This document shows, piece after piece, positions 1-12,075 of a DNA stretch of 64,000 nucleotides; position 1 is the stretch's first letter; every line of letters starts with the position of its first letter. Position numbers and translations under genes: made by a program. A model generated the notes under the pieces. It ran no database searches and was not told where the DNA came from. It was given only the letters and a program-made list of their open reading frames with translations. Source of the DNA: Anthopleura xanthogrammica (taxonomy: Eukaryota; Cnidaria; Anthozoa; Actiniaria; Actiniidae); NCBI GenBank assembly GCA_964019055.1, contig OZ025215.1, positions 5,213,001-5,277,000 of the forward strand, in the 5' to 3' direction.

Positions 1-188
1 AATAACGTTTTTAAATATATCTTGTTGTTGTTTTTGAAGCTGATGGTGGTTGTTTCGTACGCCGAGTTTTAACTTTTCGCAATAATGACTTTTACGCCAA
101 ACGCCGTTTAATATAAATAAAAATTAAGGCTTTCATGAATAAAACATAGGTTTAAAATTATTATTTTATCATAATAGCACAGTATGTT

Positions 189-414
189 TTGTTCTCTTGA
201 CTCTTAACATCTCTACGAAATTTCAGATCGATTAAAAGAAGTTTTCTATTTTTTTTCTTCTCGCCTATAATATAGTGACATGGTAGGAGTCAAACAGCCA
301 AAAATGAATTCAAACGGCTTCAAAACTAAACCATTTATTTCTCAAAAAAACGATCTCATTCAAAATTGAATGTCATCAAGGCTACAATAAATAACAAATA
401 CATCCTAACATACA
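189..414 (+). repeat. Left terminal inverted repeat, outer part
   Basis: Reverse-complementary to 7857-8080. It continues at 2524-2580 after the nested insertion, matching 7801-7856. Confidence 0.8.
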
Positions 415-2523
415 TGACTGGAAGCAATGACGTGAAACGCATACTAAATTCGGCAATTTGTTCAAGATAAATATTTATTATTAGCAGCAACACGCTTTTA
501 AAATACGATTTTTTCTATTTATGGTGAAGAAGGAGAATATGTTTTACTATAAGTAAAAGAATATAGTTAGATCTGTATAATTTCTATATTAAATGTTAAT
601 AAATAGAAATGAAGCGCAGTGCGAATTTGCATGTAACCCGTCACATTTATTAGCTAACATTAGCGCGTATTGTAAAATTGCACCTAAATAGCGGTCTTTT
701 ACCAAAAGATACGATTATCAGTCCGTATATATGCCACATAGCTATACAGTAGTCGAAGTAAATCAGTAAAGGAGATTCGAATACATTTGATTTTGATGAT
801 TTTCTTTCTCACAACTTTGTGTAACCATGTAGCGTATATTTCGAATACCACTTATATTTATTCAAAATAAGTTATGAAAACTGATCTATAAATCGTAAAA
901 TTTCCATAGAATATAAATTATGCTTTATTCCAGACATTTTGGTGTAGATTTGATGCTGATCGACCTTAATGATCGGGAACAGTGTACAATTGAAGTTTTC
1001 TGTTTATAAATTCGACACGTACAAAACATACAATAAAGTTTTGTCAACATTTCGTATTTAGGGTATTTCTTCTAGTTACAAAGCCTTGATTTCTATATCA
1101 CTTTAGGATGCATTTGTCGTTTAATTGTTTGATATAATGCTACCAAATCAACTAGTCTAGCTCTAAAGGTAAATGGATAATTGTAGTTGGAAGTTTGCTG
1201 ACTTATTTTCGACAAGCGAAATCTCATTTGCATATGTTATAGCTTTGTGCAAAAAAATGTAAGGGACTGTTAAGGCTATTTTTCAGAAGAGCAAAGAATA
1301 TTTTACAAAAATGTAAGGCCACGATATCTTATCTATGGTATACAAGTTCTTTGCTGCTTTTTTGAAAGAAATCGGGATGTTTTGTCTCTAGAAATCAAAG
1401 TTTTTTTATCGGATGTGTGCTTACTCCTGTTTTTTTAATTCAAAAAGGTTACTTTAGATTTTTTGTTGCTGCTTCATAAGGGCTTGAAATTTTGTGAATA
1501 TTGAATAGTAGCAACTACATGACTCGATAACTTGTTAAAAAGAAACATATATTTTAATATTATATTATATTATATTATATTATATTATATTATTATATAT
1601 TATAATAGGGCCTTGCTTATGTTTTAAATTTTCTACATTAGTCAATTTTGTCCTTCTTATCTATAAATCCTAAATTTATAGAGCAAGAAGTAAGTGTTGT
1701 CAGCTGAATTTAAACGGCTTCAAAGCATATCTCCAATATTATATACAAATTGAATATAATATCGCTGTAAAAAATAATAATATGCATATCCATCTGACAA
1801 AATATAACAACTTAAAAAAGCGTTAAACATTATGTGAAATTTAAACTTTTATTAATTTGTAATTGATCTCATTACATGTGAAAGTTAAATAAAGGCGGGG
1901 GGGGGGGGGGGGGTATAGAAACAAGTATAGAAACAAGCATTAAGATAAGAATAGCGCGTGAAATATTTAGAAGTTATGGATTTAAAAAGTGATACTTTTT
2001 CTCGACAAATAACTGTATGCTTGCAAGCGCATTCTCGAGCCCATGAATGTTGTCGAAAATCCTTTCAAATTAGATTTTACATTGTGAACTAGATATATAA
2101 CTATGTAAAGAGGCTAAAGCAATGACGTCAATATATTGTCTATAGCAGGCGCTACACGTTTTACTATGAGTCGATCGCGATTTTACTGAGTTGTTTTTAT
2201 GTTTGCTTATTACAGAAAGATTATGCGATCTGTGAACATATGAAATTCATTTGTGATAAATATCTTATAAGTATTTCATGTTTAAATAGTAAATTTCACC
2301 GTCTGAAAAGCATAGCATGCTGAGTAATTACCAGGCCCCACGCGGTTATTATTAATTATAGCTATGTATAATACAAATTACTTATCACATAAACAACAAA
2401 AGTTGTAATTACGTTATTTCGTATCGATATCTATCATTTTATGACATAAATAGTACACATTTCATATTATGAAAAAAATCTTCCTTGTGACGCTATTGGA
2501 TGCCACCTCATTGCTTCCAGTCA
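415..2523. mobile_element. Nested 2.1-kb non-coding inverted-repeat element
   Basis: The left end TGACTGGAAGCAATGA (415-430) is repeated in inverted orientation at 2508-2523. The dinucleotide CA lies on both sides (413-414 and 2524-2525), while the intact right arm of the host element has it once, which suggests a 2-bp target duplication. No substantial reading frame is present. The interior holds an (ATTAT)n microsatellite at about 1556-1605 and a G17 run at 1897-1913. The lack of coding capacity points to a non-autonomous element; its family is not recognised. Confidence 0.7.
1556..1605 (+). repeat. (ATTAT)n microsatellite
   Basis: Tandem 5-bp ATTAT-type units inside the nested element, grading into TATA-rich sequence. 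Confidence 0.85.
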
Positions 2524-3042
2524 CAAGTATCACGGTCATACCTCTTTTCTTGACTGTAAAAATGACCTTGATGAAACGAAAATCGCTGTCATAAAAACGG
2601 TAAAGGAGCCGTGACCAGATTAAGTGTGGCAGGCTAACGGTAATAAGACTGGGAATGATCGACAAAATAGATCCTAATGGATGCGGGAATGGCAAATTGT
2701 ACTGCCAAATCCTTCACCACATCTACCCTCTATGGTCAAGATTTGCTCTCGCATTGTTTTTCCCGACCAATCACTATCGAGAAAAACGTAAATATCACGA
2801 AAGCACAGGATGAGGGAAAAGCCATCGGGGAAAAAAAGCCGGCTTCATTTTTTTTGGCGGTTTGTTGTCCGTTTCTTTTTTTGCCGGTTTTTACATGGTT
2901 TCCCATCTCTTAATCCAAAAAAAACTTGTCCATACAAAAAGAAAGACGTCCATAACACTGTTCAGGTAAGTAAAATCATGCATTACGTCAAATTTAGCAG
3001 CAGTTTTATCGATCGTTTCTTGAAATCAACAAGAGGGAAGAA

Positions 3043-3443
3043 AGAGCCGATCGTGATACTTCATTCCTCATTTTATTTTAGGTAAAAAAAAGTAGCCTGC
3101 GTTTTCCATTTATCGGTCTTCTACATTGTAAGTTTACTATCGTTATGTAGGTAAGTTCAATGAGATTCACAAGACACTTAAATCATGAGAAGGACGGGAA
3201 ATTACGAGTAATAAAAAATGGAGAGATTATCTTAAAGGGGCAGAAAGAAAGAGCAGATCGTGATCCTTCATGCGTCATTTTATTCTAGGTAAAAAAAGTC
3301 ATCTGTGGTCTGGTGTTTTCCATTTATCGGTCTTCTACAATGCAAGTTAGCTAGAGTTCTGTAGGTAAGTTGATTGAGATTCACAAGACATTTAAATCGT
3401 GAGACGGACAGGAAATTATGAGCACAAAAAATGGATAAATTAT
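3043..3443 (+). repeat. Two tandem about-190-bp repeats upstream of the helicase exons
   Basis: About 3043-3230 and 3251-3443 share long stretches such as ATTTATCGGTCTTCTACA and GAGATTCACAAGACA, with small indels. They lie between the left inverted repeat and the first helicase exon and may be part of the promoter or subterminal region. Confidence 0.7.
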
Positions 3444-3576
3444 CGTATAAACGAATCCAATCATTTTTATTATTATGTAGTGTCGTATCCACTATCTACT
3501 GATACTAAGGAATAGACTAACAGGAATATAATAAATCATTTTGTATGATTAGGTAGAAAAAGAGTCACCAATCAGT

Positions 3577-6500
3577 ATGCAACTATCGATAGATCAACAG
3601 GAAGTATTAGACGTGGTCCTATCTGGGCACAATGTTATGATTACTGGTCAAGCAGGAACTGGCAAGTCATTCCTAGTGAAACAGATATATAAGCGTTTAC
3701 GAGCCACATGAAGAAACCCTTCGTGCTCAACAGTGCATGCATTCTTCGGCCTCAAAACAGCAGATTTGCCATTCAACCAAGTAGTTCAACGGGCGCTGTC
3801 AAACAACCTTGTGAGAGAGAGAGTAAAGGAAGTGGATTGTTTAATATGGGATGAGGTGTCCATGTCAAGCAGGAGAACGTTTGAGCTTGTACATAAGATT
3901 CTTGTGGATGGAAATGCAGACGGATCAAATTATCCTTTCAGTAGAGTACAGGTAATTGCGCATGCATATTACATGATATATTCAACAATTGTATGTACGT
4001 ACTGTATCACATATTCAACACTTTTTCGTGAATTTCTACAGCTTCGACCCGTGCCAAACATATTTGATGAAGGACACTTCCTGTTTAAGTCCCCACTATT
4101 TAAGCGATCAATAACCCACCGTTTCGAGTTGACCACCATTCAAAGACAAGACGAAAACGACTTGCAGTTTCTATCGTGCTTGCGAGAAATCCGCATTGGA
4201 CATTGTTCGGTTGAATCTGAAAACTTTTTAAAAAGCTTATCAAGAGAAATTCCAGAGCAATACGACCCAACGCACATCTTCTTCAAGAAAATTCCAACGC
4301 AAGTGTTTAATCTCAAAGTAATAAGATCAATGCCTGGTAGAGAAGTGACATTCGAAGCTTTGGACTCTGGTGAAATCAACGGAATTCAGTGCCCTGCAGA
4401 GGAAACACTTACATTAATATAAGGATGTAAAGTAATGTTAGTTTGGAACAAAAGTAATCAATTGAAGAATGGCTCAGCAGGAGTGTTCATAAAGGAAGAA
4501 AGAAATCACATTATTGTCAAATTTAATGGAGTGGGAAATGTGAAACTTTGTAGAGAAGTTTGGCAGGTATTCTAGATCTGATTATGGTGTAGTTTCATTC
4601 TTCTTGGAAAGAGGTATATAGGATCTGCCTTAAAACCTGAACTGAAATTGCTCATTCTATATTGAATATTTGCTCATGCATATTTCCTTGAACAAGCAAA
4701 TCACATGCCCAAACTGAAGTGTTAAGGCAGATTCATATATATCTTATATGGAGAAATTCAAATATTCCAGATTGTCATGTTAAAAAGCAATTGAAAAACA
4801 TGTATTTACCTCAAATACTATCCAAGCTTCCATCTAGGGGCATAGCAAGGACATCAAGAGCACCCAGGCACTCATTATAAAAAAGCAAACCAAAAAAACA
4901 AAAACCAACATTTTTATATATTCAAACATTAATTTCAAAAACATTTGTGAGGGGGGGGGGGGGGGCAATTTGGAAAATATATATTACCGGAAGCCAGTTA
5001 TGTGCATTGATAAATGCTACAATAATTATTGTTGGTGCTAAATATATGTTGTTTTGTTTGGCTTGCAGAAAAAGGACAGTAACGGTAATGTAATCGGAAC
5101 TCGCAGTCAATTTCCAGTCATATTAATGTATGCAATAACATGCCACAAAGCACAGGGACTTACTTTACCTGCAGCAGTTGTACATTGCTCTAAGGTATAT
5201 AATTTCTATAAACTGGTTATATAATCGTTTCGAGTGGAATGCAATAAAATGTCCAAATCAGCTTTCAGTTCCTCATCAAGATTGCTTGGATGTATGCACA
5301 GGCCATCAAGATATAAATGACATGCATTTTAATTGTTGCCGCCAAGCTGTGTTACTTCAAGAAGAACTAGATGAATGTGATGAGTTGAATAATCCAGTAT
5401 TCTCTGATGATGAAGATTGGCCATGTTCTGTGAACGAGGAAGTAAAAAATATTGTCAAATCATACATTGAAAGAGGAGATCCAGATGAGGTATTATTTAG
5501 ATATATATTAGATATTACTGTTATATGTTGTTAAATTACCAATTAATTGTTTCTTTATTTTACAGATGATGCTAGACTTGGAAACTGTATACAGTGTGTT
5601 GAAAGAAGAAAGATCCCAAACATTTATGAGGATACCCCCAGGTTCATTTGATGTGGACAAACTCCTTCTATCCCTTAAAGTGGAAAATCCCATGACATCA
5701 TATGCAGAGTCGAAGAATAAAGTCATAGATGAATTGATAGGAAATCAACAATGAGGTAAATTAATCACACTCCATATTTCAGAATTTTTCAAAAGTCTTA
5801 ATTATTATATGTTATGATATATACTCACATATCAAAAAAATTTGCTAATGCAAAAAATATGAAAAAATTAAAAGGATTGTTATACATTTTACTCACTATC
5901 TATATATTTTATAATTGAAACTTCAAAAGCCATTAAAAATTGTTTTCATTAATTATATTGTAGGTATCATTGCTAAAATCATGTGGGCTCGTGCCTGTGA
6001 AATAAGATTGGAAGAGTCAATATCCATGGAAGATGAAATTGTAATAACTGCAAGGCAATGGTCATTAGACACAAGGTTACTTCACAAGCTTGTAACAAAA
6101 TCCAGTGGTCTTTTGAGAGATCTCAAATTGCTATTTGAAACAGATACCTTGGACCCTGTCCAAACATCAATCGGGACAGATATACCATGAATTTGTTAGC
6201 AATCTTGTGGAAAAAGTTACCCTCCACGAGAAAACCACGACAATTCACTCCAAATGCGTTAGAGATGTTGGAGCCTGGGCAATCAAGAAAATCTTTTCCA
6301 ATAATTTAAATTATGTGAGGCAGAATATGAGATCTCAATGCAAGAAGACCCAACAGAATGTAGAGGGTAACCTTAAAAAATGTAATCTGATTGAGGAATT
6401 TCTCATCGATGACATTTCTCAACTTCATGCAGCATCTAAGTGTCCTGAAACACTTAAATTCACAGAGCAAAATCAATATAGATCTAGAGGGCTCACACAC

Positions 6501-7586
6501 ATCAGTGATAAAGCATCTGAGTTTTGTATATACCTAGAAGAATTCCGGGTACAACATCTAAACAACGACATGCTCAAAGTCCACCGAGATCTTCTTGTGG
6601 AAAACAGCATTGATATGGAGGAGAATAACCCATGTTTGAAAGAATCATGGATGCGTCGCTTTCCTGATGATGAAAACAAGGTAATAAATAAATTCATATT
6701 CATATGAGAGAGATGTTAAGATGTGATGTAACGTACCCCCTCTTCTTCCCCATCACTGTATTTCTAACTCCTTTTTTTTTTTTTACACAGATCAATTATT
6801 GCATATTTAGTATTATATTGCATGTCAACATGTTATCTGAGAATTGATTTCATTCTATAATTTGATATTTTACATTAATTCATTGTTTTCTATTGTTCAG
6901 GTAATAAATAATGATAAGTTTTTTACATTTTATTGTTTGTATTTTTTATACGACACTGAATGTAGATATATCCTTGTTTATATTATTTTTAGGAATTTGT
7001 TACAGAAGTCTGTGATCAGGTAATCACGAAGTATATGAAAGCTGGTGCTGGTCAATACATTCGAGATTTCAGACTGGCACACAGGTATATTATATTGCAA
7101 TATTATTTCAATGGTTTAGTGATTTCCCGTAATTTAGTGATTGTACAATATAAAATAAGATTGGTTAATGTTTTTTTGACATATCCACACAGAATCAAGA
7201 AACAGTCTGAACATAGGAAGAATGTCATACAAAAGAAGAAACGATTAGAAGAAAGGAATGCTGCTATACCATTCCAAGAAATAAAGGAGGATGTATCGAG
7301 AGGGAAGGCAACATCACATCGTCGCCTTTTGCACTACGTAGAGAAATACGGAACAGAAACATTTTCTAAGAACTATACAAAACCACAATTACGTCAATTT
7401 TGTGCAGCATATGGTGTTAAACATAATGCAAGTATAACCAAATATAAATTGGCGCAGGACCTTATTACAGCAATGAAACAAATTGAAAGAAACCCTTACC
7501 CTTTTCATCTTCATGACTTAAGCGTTGTCACTCTCGAAGACGACATGGACTCACATAGAATCGGAATAAAGATCATCATTAAGTAA
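3577..7586 (+). pseudogene. Decayed PIF1-like DNA helicase gene of the transposon
   Basis: From the ATG at 3577 the frame reads GQAGTGKSFLVKQIYKRLR (Walker A), then STVHAFFGLKTADLPF, the Walker B-type motif LIWDEVSM, a motif of the EFLQLRPVPN type, an RQDEND region, GCKVMLVWN at 4425, and YAITCHKAQGLTLPAAVV in a later exon (5068-5194). This is the order of PIF1/RecD-like SF1B helicase motifs. Introns with GT/AG ends are visible, for example 4567-5067 and 5490-5565. Downstream exons (5566-5752, from about 5964, 6135-6680, 7193-7586) encode a lysine-rich protein not recognised. Decay is clear: in-frame stops at 3709, 4420 and just before 5752, a frame change near 6135-6190, and an apparent in-frame insertion of about 69 bp splitting motif III near 3961-4030. 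The family unwinds DNA in genome maintenance and in some transposons; this copy is unlikely to be active. Confidence 0.75.
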
Positions 7587-7800
7587 CAATGTGCACACTT
7601 TATTTGTTTTCGTACTGTCAGCGGTATTTTGTTATTGAATATATCCGCCTAATCATCCAACCCTACCCCCACCCCTTCGTCTTTAATATTTGAACGAGAT
7701 ACAAAAAAAAATTATTATTATTATGTGCTTTTTCACATAAACATAATAGTAAACCCTTATAAATTAACAGTGTGTTACACCACGCCACTATGATGGTGTA

Positions 7801-8080
7801 TCGTTTCATCAAGGTCATTTTTACAGTCAAGAAAAGAGGTATGACCGTGATACTTGTATGTTAGGATGTATTTGTTATTTATTGTAGCCTTGATGACATT
7901 CAATTTTGAATGAGATCGTTTTTTTGAGAATTAAATGGTTTAGTTTTGAAGCCGTTTGAATTCATTTTTGGCTGTTTGACTCCTACCTTGTCACTATATT
8001 ATAGGTGAGAAGAAAAAAAATAGAAAACTTCTTTTAATCGATCTGAAATTTCGTAGAGATGTTAAGAGTCAAGAGAACAA
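7801..8080 (-). repeat. Right terminal inverted repeat of the PIF1 element
   Basis: This is the uninterrupted arm. It gives the pre-insertion sequence of the left arm and so proves that 415-2523 is an insertion. Confidence 0.8.
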
Positions 8081-8234
8081 CACATTTTGCTAGTTTAAGA
8101 TCATTTTATTCAAAATTTACAAAATTATTGCAATTTCAGTTTTTTTCAATGAAACCATTGCAAAGCTGCCATATAAGTACATGTAGATTGCTTGGGCTAC
8201 CTGTGCAAAAGCCTGAGCGTGTTTTGAGTTTTAG
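8081..8234. other. Short unassigned gap
   Basis: AT-rich sequence between the PIF1 element and the next inverted repeat. Nothing is recognised in it. Confidence 0.4.
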
Positions 8235-9740
8235 CTTGATGGCGTTACCTTGGCAACGATAAACAAATATGGCCGAAATTACTTTTTGTAGAATAACTCT
8301 AAAACACGATGAGACCTGGACAAGCGGTTAACAACATCATAAACTTCATAATATTGCGGAACAATTCTTACTATTTAAAAAAAATCAATCTGTTTGATTT
8401 TGAGTAATTCGCAGAAATACTCTAAAGCCGTAATTTTCGTATGTTGAATGATGGCGGTGGCCTAATCGATACTTGGAAAAAACGAAATAACAAAAAAATA
8501 CTATGGGAGATTTCGTGGAATCTTTTTTTGACGTCACAACCTCGCGCGAGCGGTTCGCTGGCCGTCAAATTTTATTGGAAAGCTATGCATATTTAGTCTT
8601 TTTTCTTGAAATGGGATTGAAAAACAAAAACTCAAAGCGTCAAATATCACTTTTCTCTTGCTAGTAATGAAGACAAAGATGATCAAAGTGTAAAATGTAG
8701 TAAGAACACCAAAAAACAACCACAGTTCAATTATTTCTGTCCAAATATTTCAATATCTCAAAATGGCGACCCTCTTTTGTATTACCGTATCGAGAGTTTT
8801 ACGCATTTTTGTGTCGATTTTTTTAGGAAATCTTAGTTAACATCAATGAATGTACCTTCTATGAAGTGTTTTCTATGGAACTGAAGGACTATTTTTGCAG
8901 TGCAATCAAGTTTTTCTGGTCTTTAAGCCACTTCTTCTCAGAGCTACAACCACAAAATGGCTTCGCAAATCTTCTTTCGGTGAAGACGAAAAATTGTTTT
9001 GGTTAACTTTAAGATAGACGTGACTTCTGTGCTTTCAGTGATAGCTCAAACGTGCTTTTCGCTTTTCGAAAATAATAAAATGAAAACCACATAAGTATTT
9101 TAAACTTATGTTTTTTTGCAAAATTCTATAGACTTTACAAGAACAAATTTGCCGTCTTTTGCATTCGGGACTGATAAAATTTGACGGCCAGCTTCTATTT
9201 GCCACCGGAAGTACGTCACGCGTGAAACCTCCCATAGAAAAGACCTTTCATTATACACTTCCTGCTGGCTAAATGCTAAATGTTAATTCTTTACCGAAGC
9301 AGAGATATTATTTTTTTTCCTTGCATGAATATTTAATAAAATATCAAAATATTTACGCAATGAAAAAAAATTGTATCTCTCCTTCAAAGAAGAATTAAGA
9401 TTTAGCATTTAGCCAGAGGGAAGTGTGTAAGGAAAGGCTTTTTCTATAGTCGTTTTATGTTATTTCGTTTTCTCCAAGTATCGATTAGGCCACCGCCATC
9501 TTTCAACATACGAAAATTACGGCTTTAGAGTATTTCTGCGAATTACTCAAAATCAAACAGATTGATTTTTTTTTTAATAGTAAGAACTGTTCTGCAATAT
9601 TATAAAGTTTATGATGTTGTTAACCGCTTGTCCAGGTCTCATCGTGTTTTAGAGTTATTCCACAAAAACTAATTTCGGCCATATTTGTTTATCGTTGCCA
9701 AGGTAACGCCAATCAAGCTGAAATTGGCATCAATCCAAAC
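8235..9740. mobile_element. Inverted-repeat element with about 300-bp arms
   Basis: 8235-8520 is nearly the reverse complement of 9440-9740 (shared core GGCGTTACCTTGGCAACGAT), and an inner pair lies at about 8560-8580 and 9172-9192. No long ORF is present. The right arm continues to about 9860, ending AGGGAGCCACCTTAA, and 19070-19643 is a second copy of this right half with the same end. The left outer end is not matched, so this copy may be truncated. Confidence 0.65.
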
Positions 9741-9860
9741 TTTCATCCAAGCATTATCACAGTTCTAAAAACTTAATAGGTGTAAGTTAAGACTATAAAT
9801 AAGCCAGATGAATATGAAAGGTATGGTCTAAATAATACTATAGGGAGCCACCTTAAACCA
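9741..9860 (+). repeat. Outer end of the GGGAGCCACCTTAA repeat family
   Basis: Matches 19500-19643, sharing ATGAAAGGTATGGTCT and TACTATAGGGAGCCACCTTAA-type termini. Confidence 0.6.
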
Positions 9861-11200
9861 AAATTTCTCAACTGCAAGTGACTTCCAAGCTAAAATTTTT
9901 GCCAATCTGGTTTTCATAATCATAATCGGGTCATATCCTCAAACATTTGAATTTTTGGAATTTCAAAACTTGGGGTGTTTTCATCCAAGTGCCCCTTTAA
10001 ATATAGCTGTTAAGTCGTGACATATTCCTGGGTCCAACTGCTCACAAAAACCGATAAAATAAAGTGAAAAATGTTATCAATGAATTAACCTCCACTTGAA
10101 ACAATTACAGCTTTGGGCAATAAATCCTGTCATGCACGAAGAAAAAGCAAAAAAAAAACAATTTGTAAAACTAAAACTGCTTTTCATTTTGGACCAGGAA
10201 GTTGTTTTTCTATACGAGTGATGTCACACTTAACAGCCCCATAGATTATTCATGAGTAAATTGTTGTTCCTTTTTAATTTCAGCTTCACTTGAAGACCTC
10301 CTTTCCAAGGCTAATGCATGTCATAGTAAGAAAACTTGTTTTCAGAAATGTTTATTGAGACATTAATAAAAGAAGATGAGTTGATAACACTGAGGTTCAT
10401 TATCATAACATGATGCTTGCATCATTTCATTATCAATATGTTGTCCTTTTATGTCAACACCTTTTGCAATTAAGAATCATACCGAGCAGTAAAAAAATGT
10501 TCCATGCTCTACATTTCATAGCAGGCTCACCCTGGCGAAATTCTTGGCCAGGATCATATTAGGATCCTGTTAGCATCCTGGCAAAGATCTTGTGTATTAT
10601 CCTGAACAAGATCCTGCATCCTAGATGAGATCCTGATAGAATCCTAGATAGAATCCTAGATAGAATCCTAGACAGGATACTGAATAGGATCCTATTCCTA
10701 AACAGGATCCTGGCCAAGATTTGCACCAGGGCAGATCCAGGGCAGGGGTGCAGGGGGTGTGCACCCAGCTAGGTCAACTTTCTGTCACTACATTGAAGAT
10801 AATGAATTTCAAATGTTTTCTATCTTTCATTATAATTAAGGGTTGCACTCCCCTCCCCCTGACTAACTTTGTATCCCCATCTTGAAACTTTGATATACAA
10901 TTTTTTTTCTTATTTGGATTGTTAGGGCCCTAATTTTTTTTATAGGTTTGGCATTTTTCATGGGCAGGTGCCCCTATATCCATTCCCTGGACAATATCCT
11001 GTATCCCCCCTGCTTCGCTCCCTCTTGTTTTTAGTTAAAGCTTTAATAATCAACAGCAAAAGAATTATAATAGCAGAATATATTATACATAATGATGTGG
11101 AAATGTATGGGATAATTATCTTCTAGTTTTAGAAAACATGTGTGACTATTAAATTCCAAATTTTGCAATTCAGATTTTGAAATGTTCATATTTGAAGAGA
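9861..11200. other. Unassigned intergenic sequence with a 7-bp minisatellite
   Basis: No coding frame is recognised. At 10555-10715 there is a degenerate tandem array built on ATCCTAG/ATCCTG units. The remainder is AT-rich with low-complexity stretches. Confidence 0.5.
10555..10715 (+). repeat. ATCCTAG-type minisatellite
   Basis: More than ten irregularly spaced copies of GATCCTG, ATCCTAG and related units, including three close repeats of ATAGAATCCTAG. Confidence 0.7.
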
Positions 11201-11211
11201 AAGCAATGTGA

Positions 11212-11274
11212 ATGACAGTGGGTCAAATTCAGTAACTTAATACTGGTTTCCAATTTGGCCCACTGTCATTCACA
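11212..11274 (+). other. Hairpin with a 20-23-bp stem
   Basis: TGAATGACAGTGGG-TCAAATT pairs with AATTTGG-CCCACTGTCATTCA across a loop of about 22 nt, with one bulge. This is the size of a microRNA precursor or a tiny foldback. It directly abuts a SINE copy, so an origin by insertion is also possible. Confidence 0.4.
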
Positions 11275-11276
11275 CA

Positions 11277-11490
11277 CACTACCACTACATTATATATTCT
11301 ATGCATACACCACAACTCACAGAGGGAGGAAACTGGAGTACCCGGAGAAAACCTTTGTGGCACAGGAGAGAACAATTAACACATCAAACAAACTCAACTC
11401 ACATATGATCTGACCCAAGCCGGAGCTCGAACCCGGACCACTGCCGTGAGAGGCGAGCAGTAAACCACTACGCCACCCATGCCACCCTAC
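11277..11490 (-). mobile_element. tRNA-derived SINE, minus orientation
   Basis: On the minus strand the tRNA-like head (A-box-like GGGTGGCGTAGTGGTTTAC, B-box-like GGGTTCGAGCTCC) is followed by the family body: ACTCTACT-type linker, GGTTCTCTCCTGTGC-like segment and CCGGGTACTCCAGTTTCCTCCCTC. Other copies lie at 11522-11612, 11905-12075, 27566-27745, 29260-29395, 37686-37885, 51421-51600 and 63290-63345. Confidence 0.7.
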
Positions 11491-11521
11491 AACCATATAC
11501 ATTCCAATTGGAATGCTTAAT

Positions 11522-11612
11522 TTGTTGCTTCTCTGCTGTCCTTAAAGGGTTTCCCTCCAGGTTCTCTGCTTTCCTCCCTCAAAAAAATAAACTTCCAAAT
11601 TTCAATTCCACC
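11522..11612 (+). mobile_element. SINE 3' body fragment
   Basis: Carries the family's TTCTCT...GGGTTT...GGTTCTCTG...TTCCTCCCTC segment and the ACTTCCAAATTTCAATT tail but lacks the tRNA head. Confidence 0.55.
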
Positions 11613-11904
11613 AAATGTATGAGCTTTTACCTAGTTTGGAGCCTACCCCCTGTTGTGATTGTCTCGTGCTGTGGTACAACAGCCAAAGTCTAACAGAGTT
11701 TAATATTTTACTATGTTTTGGGTCTTTGCTTGTGATTCTTTTGTAGACATCTCTGTAAAGAATCACATGATGAAAGGTTAACTTGCATTTAAATGTGTTT
11801 TAACACAATGTCAAAATATTATTTTTTCCCATTTGGACATCATAGTAATATTTGATATTTAAATTATTTAGTGGGGAAAAAAGCATCACGAACTTGATCA
11901 AATT

Positions 11905-12075
11905 ACAATTTGGAAGTTGACTTTTGTAGAGGGAGGAAAACCCGAGAACCAGGAGAAAAACCCTCGAAACACAGAGAACCAAAATTGAAGCACATGCGAG
12001 CCCAGCAGGACTCAAATCCTGGTTGCATTAGTGAGAGGCGAGTGCTCTCATTACTCGCCATCCATAGAAACAAAG
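11905..12075 (-). mobile_element. tRNA-derived SINE, minus orientation
   Basis: Reads on the minus strand from a diverged tRNA-like head (GAGAGCACTCGCCTCTCAC) to the GAGGGTTTTTCTCC body and the CTTCCAAATTGTAATT tail. Confidence 0.65.

Larger units (their letters stand above)
189..8080. mobile_element. 7.9-kb TIR transposon encoding a PIF1-like helicase
   Basis: Positions 189-414 plus 2524-2580 are the reverse complement of 7801-8080, so the unit has terminal inverted repeats of about 280-290 bp, nearly identical apart from a few changes. The left arm is split by a nested element at 415-2523. The interior carries a multi-exon helicase gene (3577-7586) and, before it, two tandem repeats of about 190 bp. 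No target-site duplication is obvious just outside 189 and 8080, so the exact ends are uncertain. PIF1 helicases are best known from Helitrons, which lack inverted termini, so this architecture does not fit that class. The superfamily is not assigned. The gene is decayed, so this copy is not autonomous. Confidence 0.75.
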
